Shown: positions 34,293 through 42,168 of the stretch, in pieces | Numbering within the stretch: position 1 is the first letter of the stretch | How the letters are laid out: every line of letters starts with the position of its first letter | Assembly (NCBI RefSeq): GCF_001524445.2 | Contig: NZ_CP013418.1 | Span: 186,001 to 250,000, forward strand | Direction: 5' to 3' | Origin: Burkholderia savannae | GTDB taxonomy: Bacteria; Pseudomonadota; Gammaproteobacteria; Burkholderiales; Burkholderiaceae | Length of the DNA stretch: 64,000 nt | Position numbers and translations under genes: made by a program | Notes under the pieces: generated by a model | Databases searched by the model: none | The model's input: only the letters and a program-made list of their open reading frames with translations | Told to the model about the DNA's origin: nothing

Positions 34293-36394
34293 CGCGGCGC
34301 GCGGCCGCATCGGCTGCCGCCGTGGCGCTCGCGCTCGCGGGCCATGCGCCGGCGCTGCGCGCGGTGCCGCTCGCGTGGCCGCTCGCGCGCTTCGACTATC
34401 GCGTCGGGGCGGTGAGCGCCGTCGACGCGTTGAGCGAGCTGAGCCGCCGTTCGGGTGTCGCAATCGACGTCGACGCGCGCACGCCGTGCCGGCTCGACGT
34501 GCGCGACGCGCTGCCCGCGCAGCGTTTCGTCGACTGGGTCGCGCGCACATGCGGGCTTGCGTGGTATTACGACGGCGCGGTGCTGCAACTCGTCGCGCCC
34601 GATGCGTTCGGGCGCGCGGCGGTGCGGCTCAATTACGCGACGCCCGCCGAGCTGCGCGCGACGCTCGCTCGGCAGCGGATCGTCGACGGGCGCTGGCGGC
34701 CCGCTTATGACGACGCGGCGCGGATCGTGCGGGCCGCCGGCCCGCCGCGCTACGTCGCGCTCGTGCTGGCCGCCGCGCGTGCGCTCGACGTGGCCGCGCA
34801 GGCGCGCGTGCGAACCGAGACGCGCGCGTTCCGGCTGCGCGCGCGCGCGGCGGCCGATCGCGACGTGCGCGTCGACGTTGGCGATGGGGACGATGGGGGC
34901 GACGCGTCGCTGCCGGGGCTCGCGACGCGGCTGCGCCGGCGGCTTGAAGCGGAGGGCGCGGCGCCGCGCGCGGTGCCGGGCGTGCGCGAATTCACCGCGT
35001 CGCTGCCGATCGTCGGCGCGGACGCGCGCTCGAACACCGTGTTGATCCGCGACGTGCCCGCGCGCCTCGCGCACGACGCGCGGCTCGTCGCGCAGCTCGA
35101 CACGCTGCCCGCGCCGATACGGATCGACGCGTTCGGCGCGACGCTCGCGCCCGCGCAGCTCGATGCGCTGGGGTTGCGGTGGCGCGACGACGTGCGGGCC
35201 TCCGCGGCATCGCGCGCGGCGGGCGATGCGCGCGATGCTTCGCGTTCGCCGGGGCGAGCGGAATCGTCGGCGGCGTCGGGTGCGGCGGGTGCGGCGGATT
35301 CGCGTCGCGCATCCGCCGTAACCGGCATGTTCGGCATGTCCAGCGCGTCCGGCACGTCTAGCACGTCCGGCATGTCCAGTACGTCCAGTACGTCCAGTAC
35401 GTCCAGCACATCCAGCACATCCAGCACGTCCAGCACGTCCAGCACATCCAGCACATCCAGCACATCCAGCACATCCAGCACATCCGGCACATCCGGCGCG
35501 TCTCGCGCAACCGCCGCAGCCGCCGTAAATGGGACGCCGGCCGCATCCGGCGCGTCCAACGCCGCCGGCGCACCCGGATCGTCCAAACCCGCCAGCGCAT
35601 CCGCGCCGCGCATCGCGATCGCGACGGACGGCTGCGCGCAGGCGCGTGTACGCGTCGCCGAACTCGCCGCGCGCGGTGCGGCATCGATCGACGTCGACGG
35701 CTCGACATTGACGCTTCCCGACGGCAACGCGGATTTCGGCCGTCTGCGGCAGGCGTTCGTCCCGTCGAATGACGGCGACGTGCGAACGCTCGACTCTCGG
35801 AGAAGCGGTTTCGCTATGCGCGTCACGCCGCGCGAAACCGCTCAGGCGGGCCGCTACGCGCTCGACATGCGGATCGTCGAGCGCCGCGAGGATGGCGGCG
35901 GCCGCTCGGCCGGCGCGCTGTCGCCGGGCGAAGCGACATCGGTCGATACGACGTCGGGCGAAGCAACGCTGGGCGAAGCCACGTCGAGCGTGACGCTCGC
36001 GGCAGGGGAGTGCGCGGCGGTGGCGCTGCCGCTTGCCTCCGGGCGCGGCGCGCGGCGGCTCGTGCTGGTGACGCCGCGCGTGATGACGACGGATTCGGCG
36101 CTCGTGTCGCGGCCGGCGTCGTCGGGCGCGCCGGCATCGGCGCGAGACGCGCCGGCCATGGCACACGTGAGCGCACCTGCACCCGCACGCGCAACGGCAC
36201 CCGAAGCCGCAATCGAAGCCGCACCCGCACCTGCATCCGCAACCACAGCCACAGCCACAGCCAAGGCGGCGCTCGCCGCCACGAAGCCGTCGGCGCGGGC
36301 GCATCCGTCTTCACGCCCGCCCACGCCCACGCCGCTTTCGTCGCTGCCGGACGGCCTCGGCCTCAGGAGTCAGACGCGCCTGCTCGGCAATTGA
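34289..36394 (+). CDS. Degenerate HrcC-like secretin paralogue with Ser/Thr repeat insertion
   Basis: 701 residues from GTG 34289, coupled to the response regulator stop. A signal peptide (MTRRAAASAAAVALALAGHAPALRA) leads to secretin N-domains that track the intact HrcC at 47751 step by step: 'FVDWVARTCGLAWYYDGAVLQLVAP' against HrcC 'FLDTLAASFGFVWYYDGTVLYVTP', 'GPPRYVALV', and 'DARSNTVLIRDVPARLAHDARLVAQLDTLPAPIRIDAFGATL'. At about residues 355-410 a long (Ser-Thr-Ser)n repeat is inserted where the barrel should begin. The remaining C-terminus keeps only faint secretin traces ('RRLVLVTPRVM') followed by Pro/Ala repeats. A working outer membrane channel is unlikely. It may be a sensory or accessory relative of HrcC, or a decaying copy. 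Confidence 0.7.
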   Translation: MTRRAAASAAAVALALAGHAPALRAVPLAWPLARFDYRVGAVSAVDALSELSRRSGVAIDVDARTPCRLDVRDALPAQRFVDWVARTCGLAWYYDGAVLQLVAPDAFGRAAVRLNYATPAELRATLARQRIVDGRWRPAYDDAARIVRAAGPPRYVALVLAAARALDVAAQARVRTETRAFRLRARAAADRDVRVDVGDGDDGGDASLPGLATRLRRRLEAEGAAPRAVPGVREFTASLPIVGADARSNTVLIRDVPARLAHDARLVAQLDTLPAPIRIDAFGATLAPAQLDALGLRWRDDVRASAASRAAGDARDASRSPGRAESSAASGAAGAADSRRASAVTGMFGMSSASGTSSTSGMSSTSSTSSTSSTSSTSSTSSTSSTSSTSSTSSTSSTSGTSGASRATAAAAVNGTPAASGASNAAGAPGSSKPASASAPRIAIATDGCAQARVRVAELAARGAASIDVDGSTLTLPDGNADFGRLRQAFVPSNDGDVRTLDSRRSGFAMRVTPRETAQAGRYALDMRIVERREDGGGRSAGALSPGEATSVDTTSGEATLGEATSSVTLAAGECAAVALPLASGRGARRLVLVTPRVMTTDSALVSRPASSGAPASARDAPAMAHVSAPAPARATAPEAAIEAAPAPASATTATATAKAALAATKPSARAHPSSRPPTPTPLSSLPDGLGLRSQTRLLGN
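35341..35506. repeat. 9-base tandem repeat (ACATCCAGC/ACGTCCAGC) inside the secretin paralogue
   Basis: About 17 imperfect copies of a 9-base unit encode Ser-Thr-Ser triplets. Being a multiple of three, length changes keep the frame. Confidence 0.85.
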
Positions 36395-36566
36395 TGCAAA
36401 TTCCGCACATTATCAAGCGACGATCGCGCACGATTCGGGCTCGCCGCCGCAATCGTCTTTTGAAATTAATGCGACCAGTCGATTAACGCGGGATCGGGCT
36501 TGTTTATATGATTTCTTTTCGATTTTAGATCGACATATAAAAATGCCGGATCGGATGCGCATGCAT
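36395..36566. other. AT-rich convergent intergenic region
   Basis: This lies between the stops of the secretin paralogue (plus) and the PilT-like gene (minus). Much lower GC than surroundings, with ATATAA/TTTATAT runs around 36501-36540. No gene. It probably ends transcription from both sides, though no classical hairpin with T-run was identified. Confidence 0.4.
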
Positions 36567-37673
36567 CTAACGATTAACAATGGACTGCATCATTTCATGC
36601 AGTTCGAGCCGATTGTAAGTTGCCCGTAACGCGTCTTTCGTCGTGATCCGGTTGCGCGCCGCGAGCGAGGCGAGATCGTCGTTCAGCGAGCGCGACATGT
36701 TGTCCTCCCGGCGCCGCAGGAATTCGTTGACGAGGTGCAGCTTCGCCGGGTCCGCGATCAGCTTGGCGACCTGGTTGTTGTTGTTGAACAGCAGCTCGCT
36801 CGCGAGCACGAGACTCTCGCCGTCCGCGCTCGGCACGAGGCTCTGGCAGACGATGCCGATCAGCGATTCGGCGAGCGCGACCGCGTGCCGGTCGCGCTCG
36901 CCTGCCGGAAAGAACGACAGCAGCTTGTTGAGCGCGCTGACCGCGCTGCCCGTGTGCATCGTCGCGAGCACGAGGTGCCCGGATTCGCCCGCCTGCAGCA
37001 GCGTGTCGGCCGTCTGCGCGTCGCGCACCTCGCCCACCATCACGACGTCCGGCTTCTGCCGCAGCGCCTCGCGCAGCCCGTGCGGAAAATTCGGCGTGTC
37101 GGTCGGCACTTCGCGCTGCGAGATGATCGACTGGCGGCGCTCCAGATAGTATTCGATCGGCTCCTCGATCGTGACGATATGCGTGTTGCGCGTCGCGTTG
37201 ACGTGCTCGAGCAGCGACGCGATCGTCGTCGTCTTGCCCGAGCCCGTCGGGCCGGTGACGAGGATGATGCCCTTCGTGTTGTCGAGCATCGAGCGCACGT
37301 ACACGGGCAGGCCGAGCTCCTCGAGCGGCAGCGGCGCGAGCGGCAGGCGGCGCATCGAGATCACGATCTTGCGGCCGCCGCCCGCGCGATACACGTGGCA
37401 GCGCAGCCGGCAGCGCGTGAGGACGAACGGGCGATCGAGCGTGCCCTGGCGCAGCGCGTTCTCCCAATGCTCGTCGATCGCGTCGAGCAGCGGCCGCATG
37501 TCGTCGAGGAGCACCGGTTCGTCGCTCGTCTCGATCCAGCCGCGCGGCGTCTTGATCGTGACGGGGCGGTCCTGCTCGATGTGGATGTCGGTGAACATCT
37601 GCTTCAGGTCGATCAGGCCGAGCACTTCGCCCGCGAGATCGCGCAGCGGGGCGGCGGCGGGATGCTGGTTCAT
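36567..37673 (-). CDS. pilT: PilT-like pilus retraction ATPase of the type IVB pilus cluster
   Basis: 368 residues from ATG 37673 (MNQHPAAAPLRDLAG); upstream in-frame Mets lack support. A secretion ATPase of PilT type: 'KQMFTDIHIEQDRPVTIKTPRGWIE', Walker A 'GPTGSGKT' (141-148), Asp box 'VTIEEPIEYYL', Walker B/His box 'KPDVVMVGEVRDAQTADTLLQAGESGHLVLATMHTGSA'. R64-type thin pilus clusters normally lack a retraction ATPase, so its presence here, divergent from the pilus operon, is notable. It could power twitching-like retraction. Confidence 0.88.
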   Translation of the reverse strand: MNQHPAAAPLRDLAGEVLGLIDLKQMFTDIHIEQDRPVTIKTPRGWIETSDEPVLLDDMRPLLDAIDEHWENALRQGTLDRPFVLTRCRLRCHVYRAGGGRKIVISMRRLPLAPLPLEELGLPVYVRSMLDNTKGIILVTGPTGSGKTTTIASLLEHVNATRNTHIVTIEEPIEYYLERRQSIISQREVPTDTPNFPHGLREALRQKPDVVMVGEVRDAQTADTLLQAGESGHLVLATMHTGSAVSALNKLLSFFPAGERDRHAVALAESLIGIVCQSLVPSADGESLVLASELLFNNNNQVAKLIADPAKLHLVNEFLRRREDNMSRSLNDDLASLAARNRITTKDALRATYNRLELHEMMQSIVNR

Positions 37674-37984
37674 CTTGGCGATTCGAATGAATGGAATGGG
37701 CGGCGCATTGCGCGCGGCGAGTGGGAAATTGAATGATCTATTGAATTTTGCATGCCAACTAGCTTTTGTCAAACTATTCGGGGTATATTTGCCGCGCAAT
37801 AATCAATTCAATAATGCGACTGCGTGCGCAGACCTATTATGTAAAGCCGAGGTAATCCCGGGTCCGGAAAGCCATTTCCGGTCGCGAAGGCGGCCCGATG
37901 CGTCGGGCGCGGCATCCGGGATCGTCGAGCGGCAAAGCGCGGGGGCCAGCGGCGCACGACGGCAGTCGAGTAACGAGGAAAAAC
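37674..37984. other. Divergent promoter region of pilT-like gene and pilus operon
   Basis: No gene. An AT-rich core (37725-37850, with TTGAATTTTGCATG, ATTATG and GGTATATTT stretches) should carry both promoters. No TTCG-N16-TTCG pair was seen, so the pilus is probably not under the T3SS activator directly. Confidence 0.5.
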
Positions 37985-38611
37985 ATGATGCACGGCGCTA
38001 CGGTCGCCGCGGCCGCGTCCATCGCGATCGCGCTCTTTGCAACCGATTGCGCGGCGAGCGGTCCGCCCGCCGGCACCGATCCGGCATCGGGCGATGCATC
38101 CGCCGGGCGCTTCGATCACGCGCCGCTGACGGCGCAGCGAGCCGATGTCTTTCGCGCGCCGCCGCAGCCGGCGTCCGCCGTGTCCGCGCCGGGCGCGGAC
38201 GCGTCGCCCGAGACGGCGGTGCCGGCCGCCGCGACCACGCCCGCGCTCGCGCCTGCGACCGCCGCGCAGCCCACGGCGCGCTCCGTCCCGGACGGGCACG
38301 TCCCGAACGGGCATGTCCCAAACGGGCACGTCCCAAACGGGCACGTCCTGAACGAGTATCTCTGGGACGTACGCACGTCCGACGGCACGATTCGCGGCGT
38401 CTTGTCGCGATGGGCGCGCACGGCGGGCTGGCAGCTCGTCTGGGATGCGCCCGTCGATTTCAGCATCGATGCGCAGGCGACGCTGCGCGGCTCGTTCGAG
38501 GATGCGCTGCAAGCGCTCGTCGCGAGTCTCGGCCGCACGTCGACGCCGATCCAGGCGATTCTCTATCAAGGCAATCACGTGTTGCGCGTCGTCGCGCAAG
38601 GAGCGGGCTGA
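37985..38611 (+). CDS. pilL: Type IVB pilus protein PilL/TcpQ type
   Basis: 208 residues, start MMHGATV with CGAGGAAA upstream. Signal peptide (residues 1-25). The disordered Ala/Pro region (26-100) ends in a four-fold VPNGH repeat (about 103-123). The C-terminal 80 residues ('YLWDVRTSDGTIRGVLSRWARTAGWQLVWDAPVDFSIDAQATLRGSFEDALQALVASL') are a TcpQ-type domain as in PilL and the TcpQ protein that stabilises the secretin. Overlaps pilN. Confidence 0.82.
   Translation: MMHGATVAAAASIAIALFATDCAASGPPAGTDPASGDASAGRFDHAPLTAQRADVFRAPPQPASAVSAPGADASPETAVPAAATTPALAPATAAQPTARSVPDGHVPNGHVPNGHVPNGHVLNEYLWDVRTSDGTIRGVLSRWARTAGWQLVWDAPVDFSIDAQATLRGSFEDALQALVASLGRTSTPIQAILYQGNHVLRVVAQGAG
38294..38353. repeat. 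15-base tandem repeat, four copies, in pilL
   Basis: Four near-identical copies of GGGCACGTCCCAAAC encode Asn-Gly-His-Val-Pro. In-frame, so copy number changes would only lengthen or shorten the spacer. Confidence 0.85.
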
Positions 38612-40359
38612 TGCGCGTCTATTTCGCCATTTCGTTTCTGGCCGCCGTGCTGCTCGCCGGCTGCACCGGGCTGCGCGGTGGCATCGAGCGGGACGCGCAC
38701 CGCGATTCGAGCGCGTCGGACACACTCCTCAAGCGCGCGTCCGAAGGCGAAAACACCGTGCATGCGCTCGCGCCCGTCGTCGTCGACAACGGGCTATGGG
38801 TGTCGGCGGGCGCCGTCAAGCTGCGAAGCAGCGAACAGCTGCCCGCGCTCTTCGACGAGCCGGCTTCGTTCGATCGCTCGGTCTCTTCGTTATCCGAATT
38901 CGCCGAGCAGATCACGCGGCTCACGCAGGTGCCGACGCAGGTCGCCGCGAGCGCGCAGCAGGCGGCCGCGCGTTCGCAGCACGGCGGCGGCGCGGACGGC
39001 GCGGCGCGCGGCGCGAGCGTGTTTCTCAACGCGGCGGGCGAGCGCTCGATGCCGCCGCTGCCGCCCGGGATGCCGGGCGGCGCGCCGTCGGGCGTCGGCA
39101 AGGCGGGCGGCGGCGCGGGCGCGGACGGCGGCGGCACGTCGTTCGCGGCGGTGCGCATCCTGTACGCGGGCGGCACGCTGAGCGGCCTGCTCGACGCGGC
39201 GTGCGCGCGCTTCGGCGTGTTCTGGAAATTCGAGCAGGGGACGATCCGCTTCTTCTTCACCGATACGCGCACGTTCCAGGTCAACGCGATTCCCGGCGAC
39301 TCGTCGCTGAACGCGTCGGTGGTGAGCGGGGCGACGAGCGACGGCGCGTCGGGCGGCTCGCAGGCGGGCGGCTCGGGCGGCGGCGCGAACGGCGCCGGCT
39401 CCGGCACGACGGGCCTCACCGCGAACAACACGGCGAACACCGCGGTGAATTCGCAGCTGTCGGTGTTCAACGGGCTGCAAAGCGCGATCCAGTCGATGCT
39501 TTCGCGCTACGGCAGCTCGGTTTCGTCGCCCGCGACCGGCTCGATCTCGGTGACCGACACGCCCGACGTGCTCGAGCGCGTCGCCGCGTTCATGGCGCAG
39601 CAGAACCGGTCGCTGTCGCGGCAGGTGCTGCTCAACGTGACCGTGCTCAGCGTGTCGCTGAATGCGGGCGACGCCTACGGCATCGACTGGTCCCTCGTCT
39701 ACAAGACGGTGTCGGCGGGATTCGACATCGCCAATCCGTTCAAGCCGGTGTCGCTCGCGCCGGCCGATCTGTCCGCGACGGTGCTCAGCCCGACGAGCCG
39801 CTTCAACGGCACGAAGCTGCTGATTCGCGCGCTGTCGCAGCAGGGCACGGTGCGGCGCAAGACGTCGGCGTCGGTCACGACGCTCAACAACCAGCCGGTG
39901 CCCGTGCAGGTCGCGACGCAGACGGGCTATCTCGCGTCGGTGTCGACGACGAACACCGCGAACGTCGGCTCGTCGACGGCGCTCACGCCGGGCACCGTGA
40001 CGACCGGCTTCAACATGACGCTGCTGCCGCACGTGCTCGACGACGGCACCGTGATGCTGCAGTTCTCGACGAACATCTCGTCGCTGCTCGAGCTGAAGGA
40101 AGTGTCGAGCAGCGCGGGCCGCGACGCGACGCGCATCCAGACGCCCGACGTCGACATGCGCAACTTCCTGCAGCGCGTCGCGATGAAGTCCGGCGAGACG
40201 CTCGTCATCAGCGGCTACGAAGGCGCGAACGATTCGCTCGACGAGCGCGGCGTCGGCGTGCCGAAGATGATCGCGCTCGGCGGCGGCTACGAGGCGCAGC
40301 GCTCGCGCGAGGTGATCGTGATCCTGATCACGCCCGTCACGCAGCGCGGCGGCGCGTGA
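38611..40359 (+). CDS. pilN: Type IVB pilus secretin lipoprotein PilN
   Basis: 582 residues. Lipoprotein signal with LAGC (acylated Cys18). N-domain region ('VAVRILYAGGTLSGLLDAACARFGVFWKFEQGTIRFFFTDTRTFQV') and a Gly/Ser/Asn-rich linker (about 235-275). The secretin domain runs from about 330 ('VLLNVTVLSVSLNAGDAYGIDWSLV', 'VTTLNNQPVPVQVATQTGYL', 'FNMTLLPHVLDDGTVMLQFSTNIS', 'SGETLVISGYEGANDSLDERGVGVP', 'REVIVILITPV'). It forms the outer membrane pore for the pilus. ATG overlaps the pilL stop. Confidence 0.95.
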   Translation: MRVYFAISFLAAVLLAGCTGLRGGIERDAHRDSSASDTLLKRASEGENTVHALAPVVVDNGLWVSAGAVKLRSSEQLPALFDEPASFDRSVSSLSEFAEQITRLTQVPTQVAASAQQAAARSQHGGGADGAARGASVFLNAAGERSMPPLPPGMPGGAPSGVGKAGGGAGADGGGTSFAAVRILYAGGTLSGLLDAACARFGVFWKFEQGTIRFFFTDTRTFQVNAIPGDSSLNASVVSGATSDGASGGSQAGGSGGGANGAGSGTTGLTANNTANTAVNSQLSVFNGLQSAIQSMLSRYGSSVSSPATGSISVTDTPDVLERVAAFMAQQNRSLSRQVLLNVTVLSVSLNAGDAYGIDWSLVYKTVSAGFDIANPFKPVSLAPADLSATVLSPTSRFNGTKLLIRALSQQGTVRRKTSASVTTLNNQPVPVQVATQTGYLASVSTTNTANVGSSTALTPGTVTTGFNMTLLPHVLDDGTVMLQFSTNISSLLELKEVSSSAGRDATRIQTPDVDMRNFLQRVAMKSGETLVISGYEGANDSLDERGVGVPKMIALGGGYEAQRSREVIVILITPVTQRGGA

Positions 40360-40370
40360 CGGAGCCGGCG

Positions 40371-41660
40371 ATGAGCGCGCAAGTGATTCAAATCGGCCGC
40401 CAGCGCTTCGTCGGCGGGCTGTTCTGGCAATCGCTGTCGAGGCGCAACGAGCTGCGCGCCGAAGCGGTCGAGCTCGCGAAGAAGCTGAAGTTCGACCTGA
40501 TGGTGCTGCGGATCGATCGCGGCGTCGCGGCGGCCGGCTATGCGAACACGCGCGACGGCTTCGCGCCCGGGCATCTGTCGCTCGGCGCGATGGTGTCGCG
40601 CGCGATCGCGCTCGAAGGCGCGTTCTACAACGGGCGGCGCCAGCCCGCGCCGAACTGGCTCGGCGCGTTCGCGCTGCCCGACGGGCGCTGGGCGTATTTC
40701 GCGGTGCGCGACCACGCGTTCATGCCGAACGGCGACTGGGTCGGCAGCCGCGAGGAAGCGCTCGAGCGGCTGCATACCGATTACGCGTGGGGCGGCTGGA
40801 ACGTCGTGATCGGCGAGCCGGAGCTCGAGAGGCAGGGCTTCCAGAATTTTCAGCCGAAGCGGCTCGACGAGCTGCTGCCGCGCCGCGGCGGCCGGCCGCG
40901 TACCGAGCGCTGGTGGGCGCTGCGGCCGGTCGAGCGGCGCTTGCCGCCGCGCACCGCGCTGATCGCGGCGGCCGCCGTGTGCGTCGCGGGCGGCGGCCTG
41001 CTCGCGTATTGGCATCATCGCGCGAAGGTCGAGGCCGAGGAGCGCGAGGCGGCGCTCGCGCGCGTGCGCGCGGAGCTCGCCGCGCGGCAGGCGAAGAGCG
41101 AGCCCGTCGCGCATCCGTGGGCGACGCTGCCCGATGCGATCGCGTTCTCACGCGCGTGCGCGACGCGTTTCGGGCGGCTCGCGCCGGGCGGCTGGCGGCT
41201 CGAGCGCTACGAATGCACGCCGGGCACAGCGCACTACGCGTGGGCGCGCAACGGCTCGAACGTGCGCTACCTGCTCGCCGAGCAGCCCGCCGCCATCGTC
41301 GCCACCGACGGCGAGCGCGCGACGCTCGACGTGCCGCTCACCGCACCGACGGCGGACGACACGCCGCTCGTCGACGATTCGGCTGTCAGGACACAGCTTC
41401 TGTCGCGTCTCCAAATGCTGGATGCGGCCGCTAAACTGGACCGGCTGCTTCCCGATCGATCGTCGCACGCGCCGCTCGCGAATCTCGCGCAGCAGGCGGC
41501 CGCCGCGCCCGCGTGGCGCGCGTACCGGTTCAACGCGAGCCTGGGCGGCCTCGCGCCGCCCGAGTTCATGCGCGCGATCGACGTGCCGGGGTTGCGCGTG
41601 CAGCGCATCGCTTATCAGAACAATCAGTGGACTCTCGAAGGAGTGCTCTATGCGAAATAG
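40371..41660 (+). CDS. pilO: Type IVB pilus inner-membrane protein PilO
   Basis: 429 residues. The family's N-terminal domain ('VIQIGRQRFVGGLFWQSLSRRNELRAEAVELAKKLKFDLMVLRID', 'LHTDYAWGGWNVVIGEPELERQGFQNF') is followed by a single membrane helix (about 204-220) and a short coiled coil, then a periplasmic domain. PilO links the inner-membrane platform with the secretin. Confidence 0.92.
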   Translation: MSAQVIQIGRQRFVGGLFWQSLSRRNELRAEAVELAKKLKFDLMVLRIDRGVAAAGYANTRDGFAPGHLSLGAMVSRAIALEGAFYNGRRQPAPNWLGAFALPDGRWAYFAVRDHAFMPNGDWVGSREEALERLHTDYAWGGWNVVIGEPELERQGFQNFQPKRLDELLPRRGGRPRTERWWALRPVERRLPPRTALIAAAAVCVAGGGLLAYWHHRAKVEAEEREAALARVRAELAARQAKSEPVAHPWATLPDAIAFSRACATRFGRLAPGGWRLERYECTPGTAHYAWARNGSNVRYLLAEQPAAIVATDGERATLDVPLTAPTADDTPLVDDSAVRTQLLSRLQMLDAAAKLDRLLPDRSSHAPLANLAQQAAAAPAWRAYRFNASLGGLAPPEFMRAIDVPGLRVQRIAYQNNQWTLEGVLYAK

Positions 41661-42168
41661 TCGCGTCCGATCGATGTGCGCGCTTGGCGCCGCGCTGCTC
41701 GCCGGCGCCGCGCGCGCGGCGGGGGGCCTGCCGTCCGACGACGGCGGCGCGACCGCCGCGCGGCTCACGCAACTGCAAAGCGAGACGGTGCTGCTGCAGG
41801 CGCAGTTGAAGAAGCTCGAGACCGAGCAGCAGGTGGCCGAGCGGGCCGCGCAGCTCGCACGCGTGCGCGGCGGCGCGCCGGCCGGGCAGTTCGAGGTGAC
41901 GGCGATCGAGGGCGTCGGCAAGCGCGCGTTCGCGACGCTGCGGATGAACGGCGGCGCCGAATTCGAAGTACAGCGCGGCGATGCGCTGCCGGATGGCGGG
42001 CGCGTCGTCGCGATCGGGCCGCGCGCGGTCGTCGTGTCGAATCGCGGGCGCACGGTCCGGCTGTCGACGGCGTCGCCGTCGCCTTCTTACGCGGGCAATC
42101 CGCCGCTGCCGGCCGACGCGGCCGCGCCGTTGCCGACGCTGCCTTCCCTGCCCGCGAGCGGATCATGA
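41650..42168 (+). CDS. pilP: Type IVB pilus protein PilP
   Basis: 172 residues, overlapping pilO by 11 bases. Signal peptide (residues 1-23), coiled coil (about 35-70: 'LTQLQSETVLLQAQLKKLETEQQVAERAAQLARV'), then the PilP beta domain ('EVTAIEGVGKRAFATLRMNGGAEFEVQRGDALPDGGRVVAIGPRAVVV'). It acts in the periplasm with PilN and PilO. Confidence 0.9.
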   Translation: MRNSRVRSMCALGAALLAGAARAAGGLPSDDGGATAARLTQLQSETVLLQAQLKKLETEQQVAERAAQLARVRGGAPAGQFEVTAIEGVGKRAFATLRMNGGAEFEVQRGDALPDGGRVVAIGPRAVVVSNRGRTVRLSTASPSPSYAGNPPLPADAAAPLPTLPSLPASGS

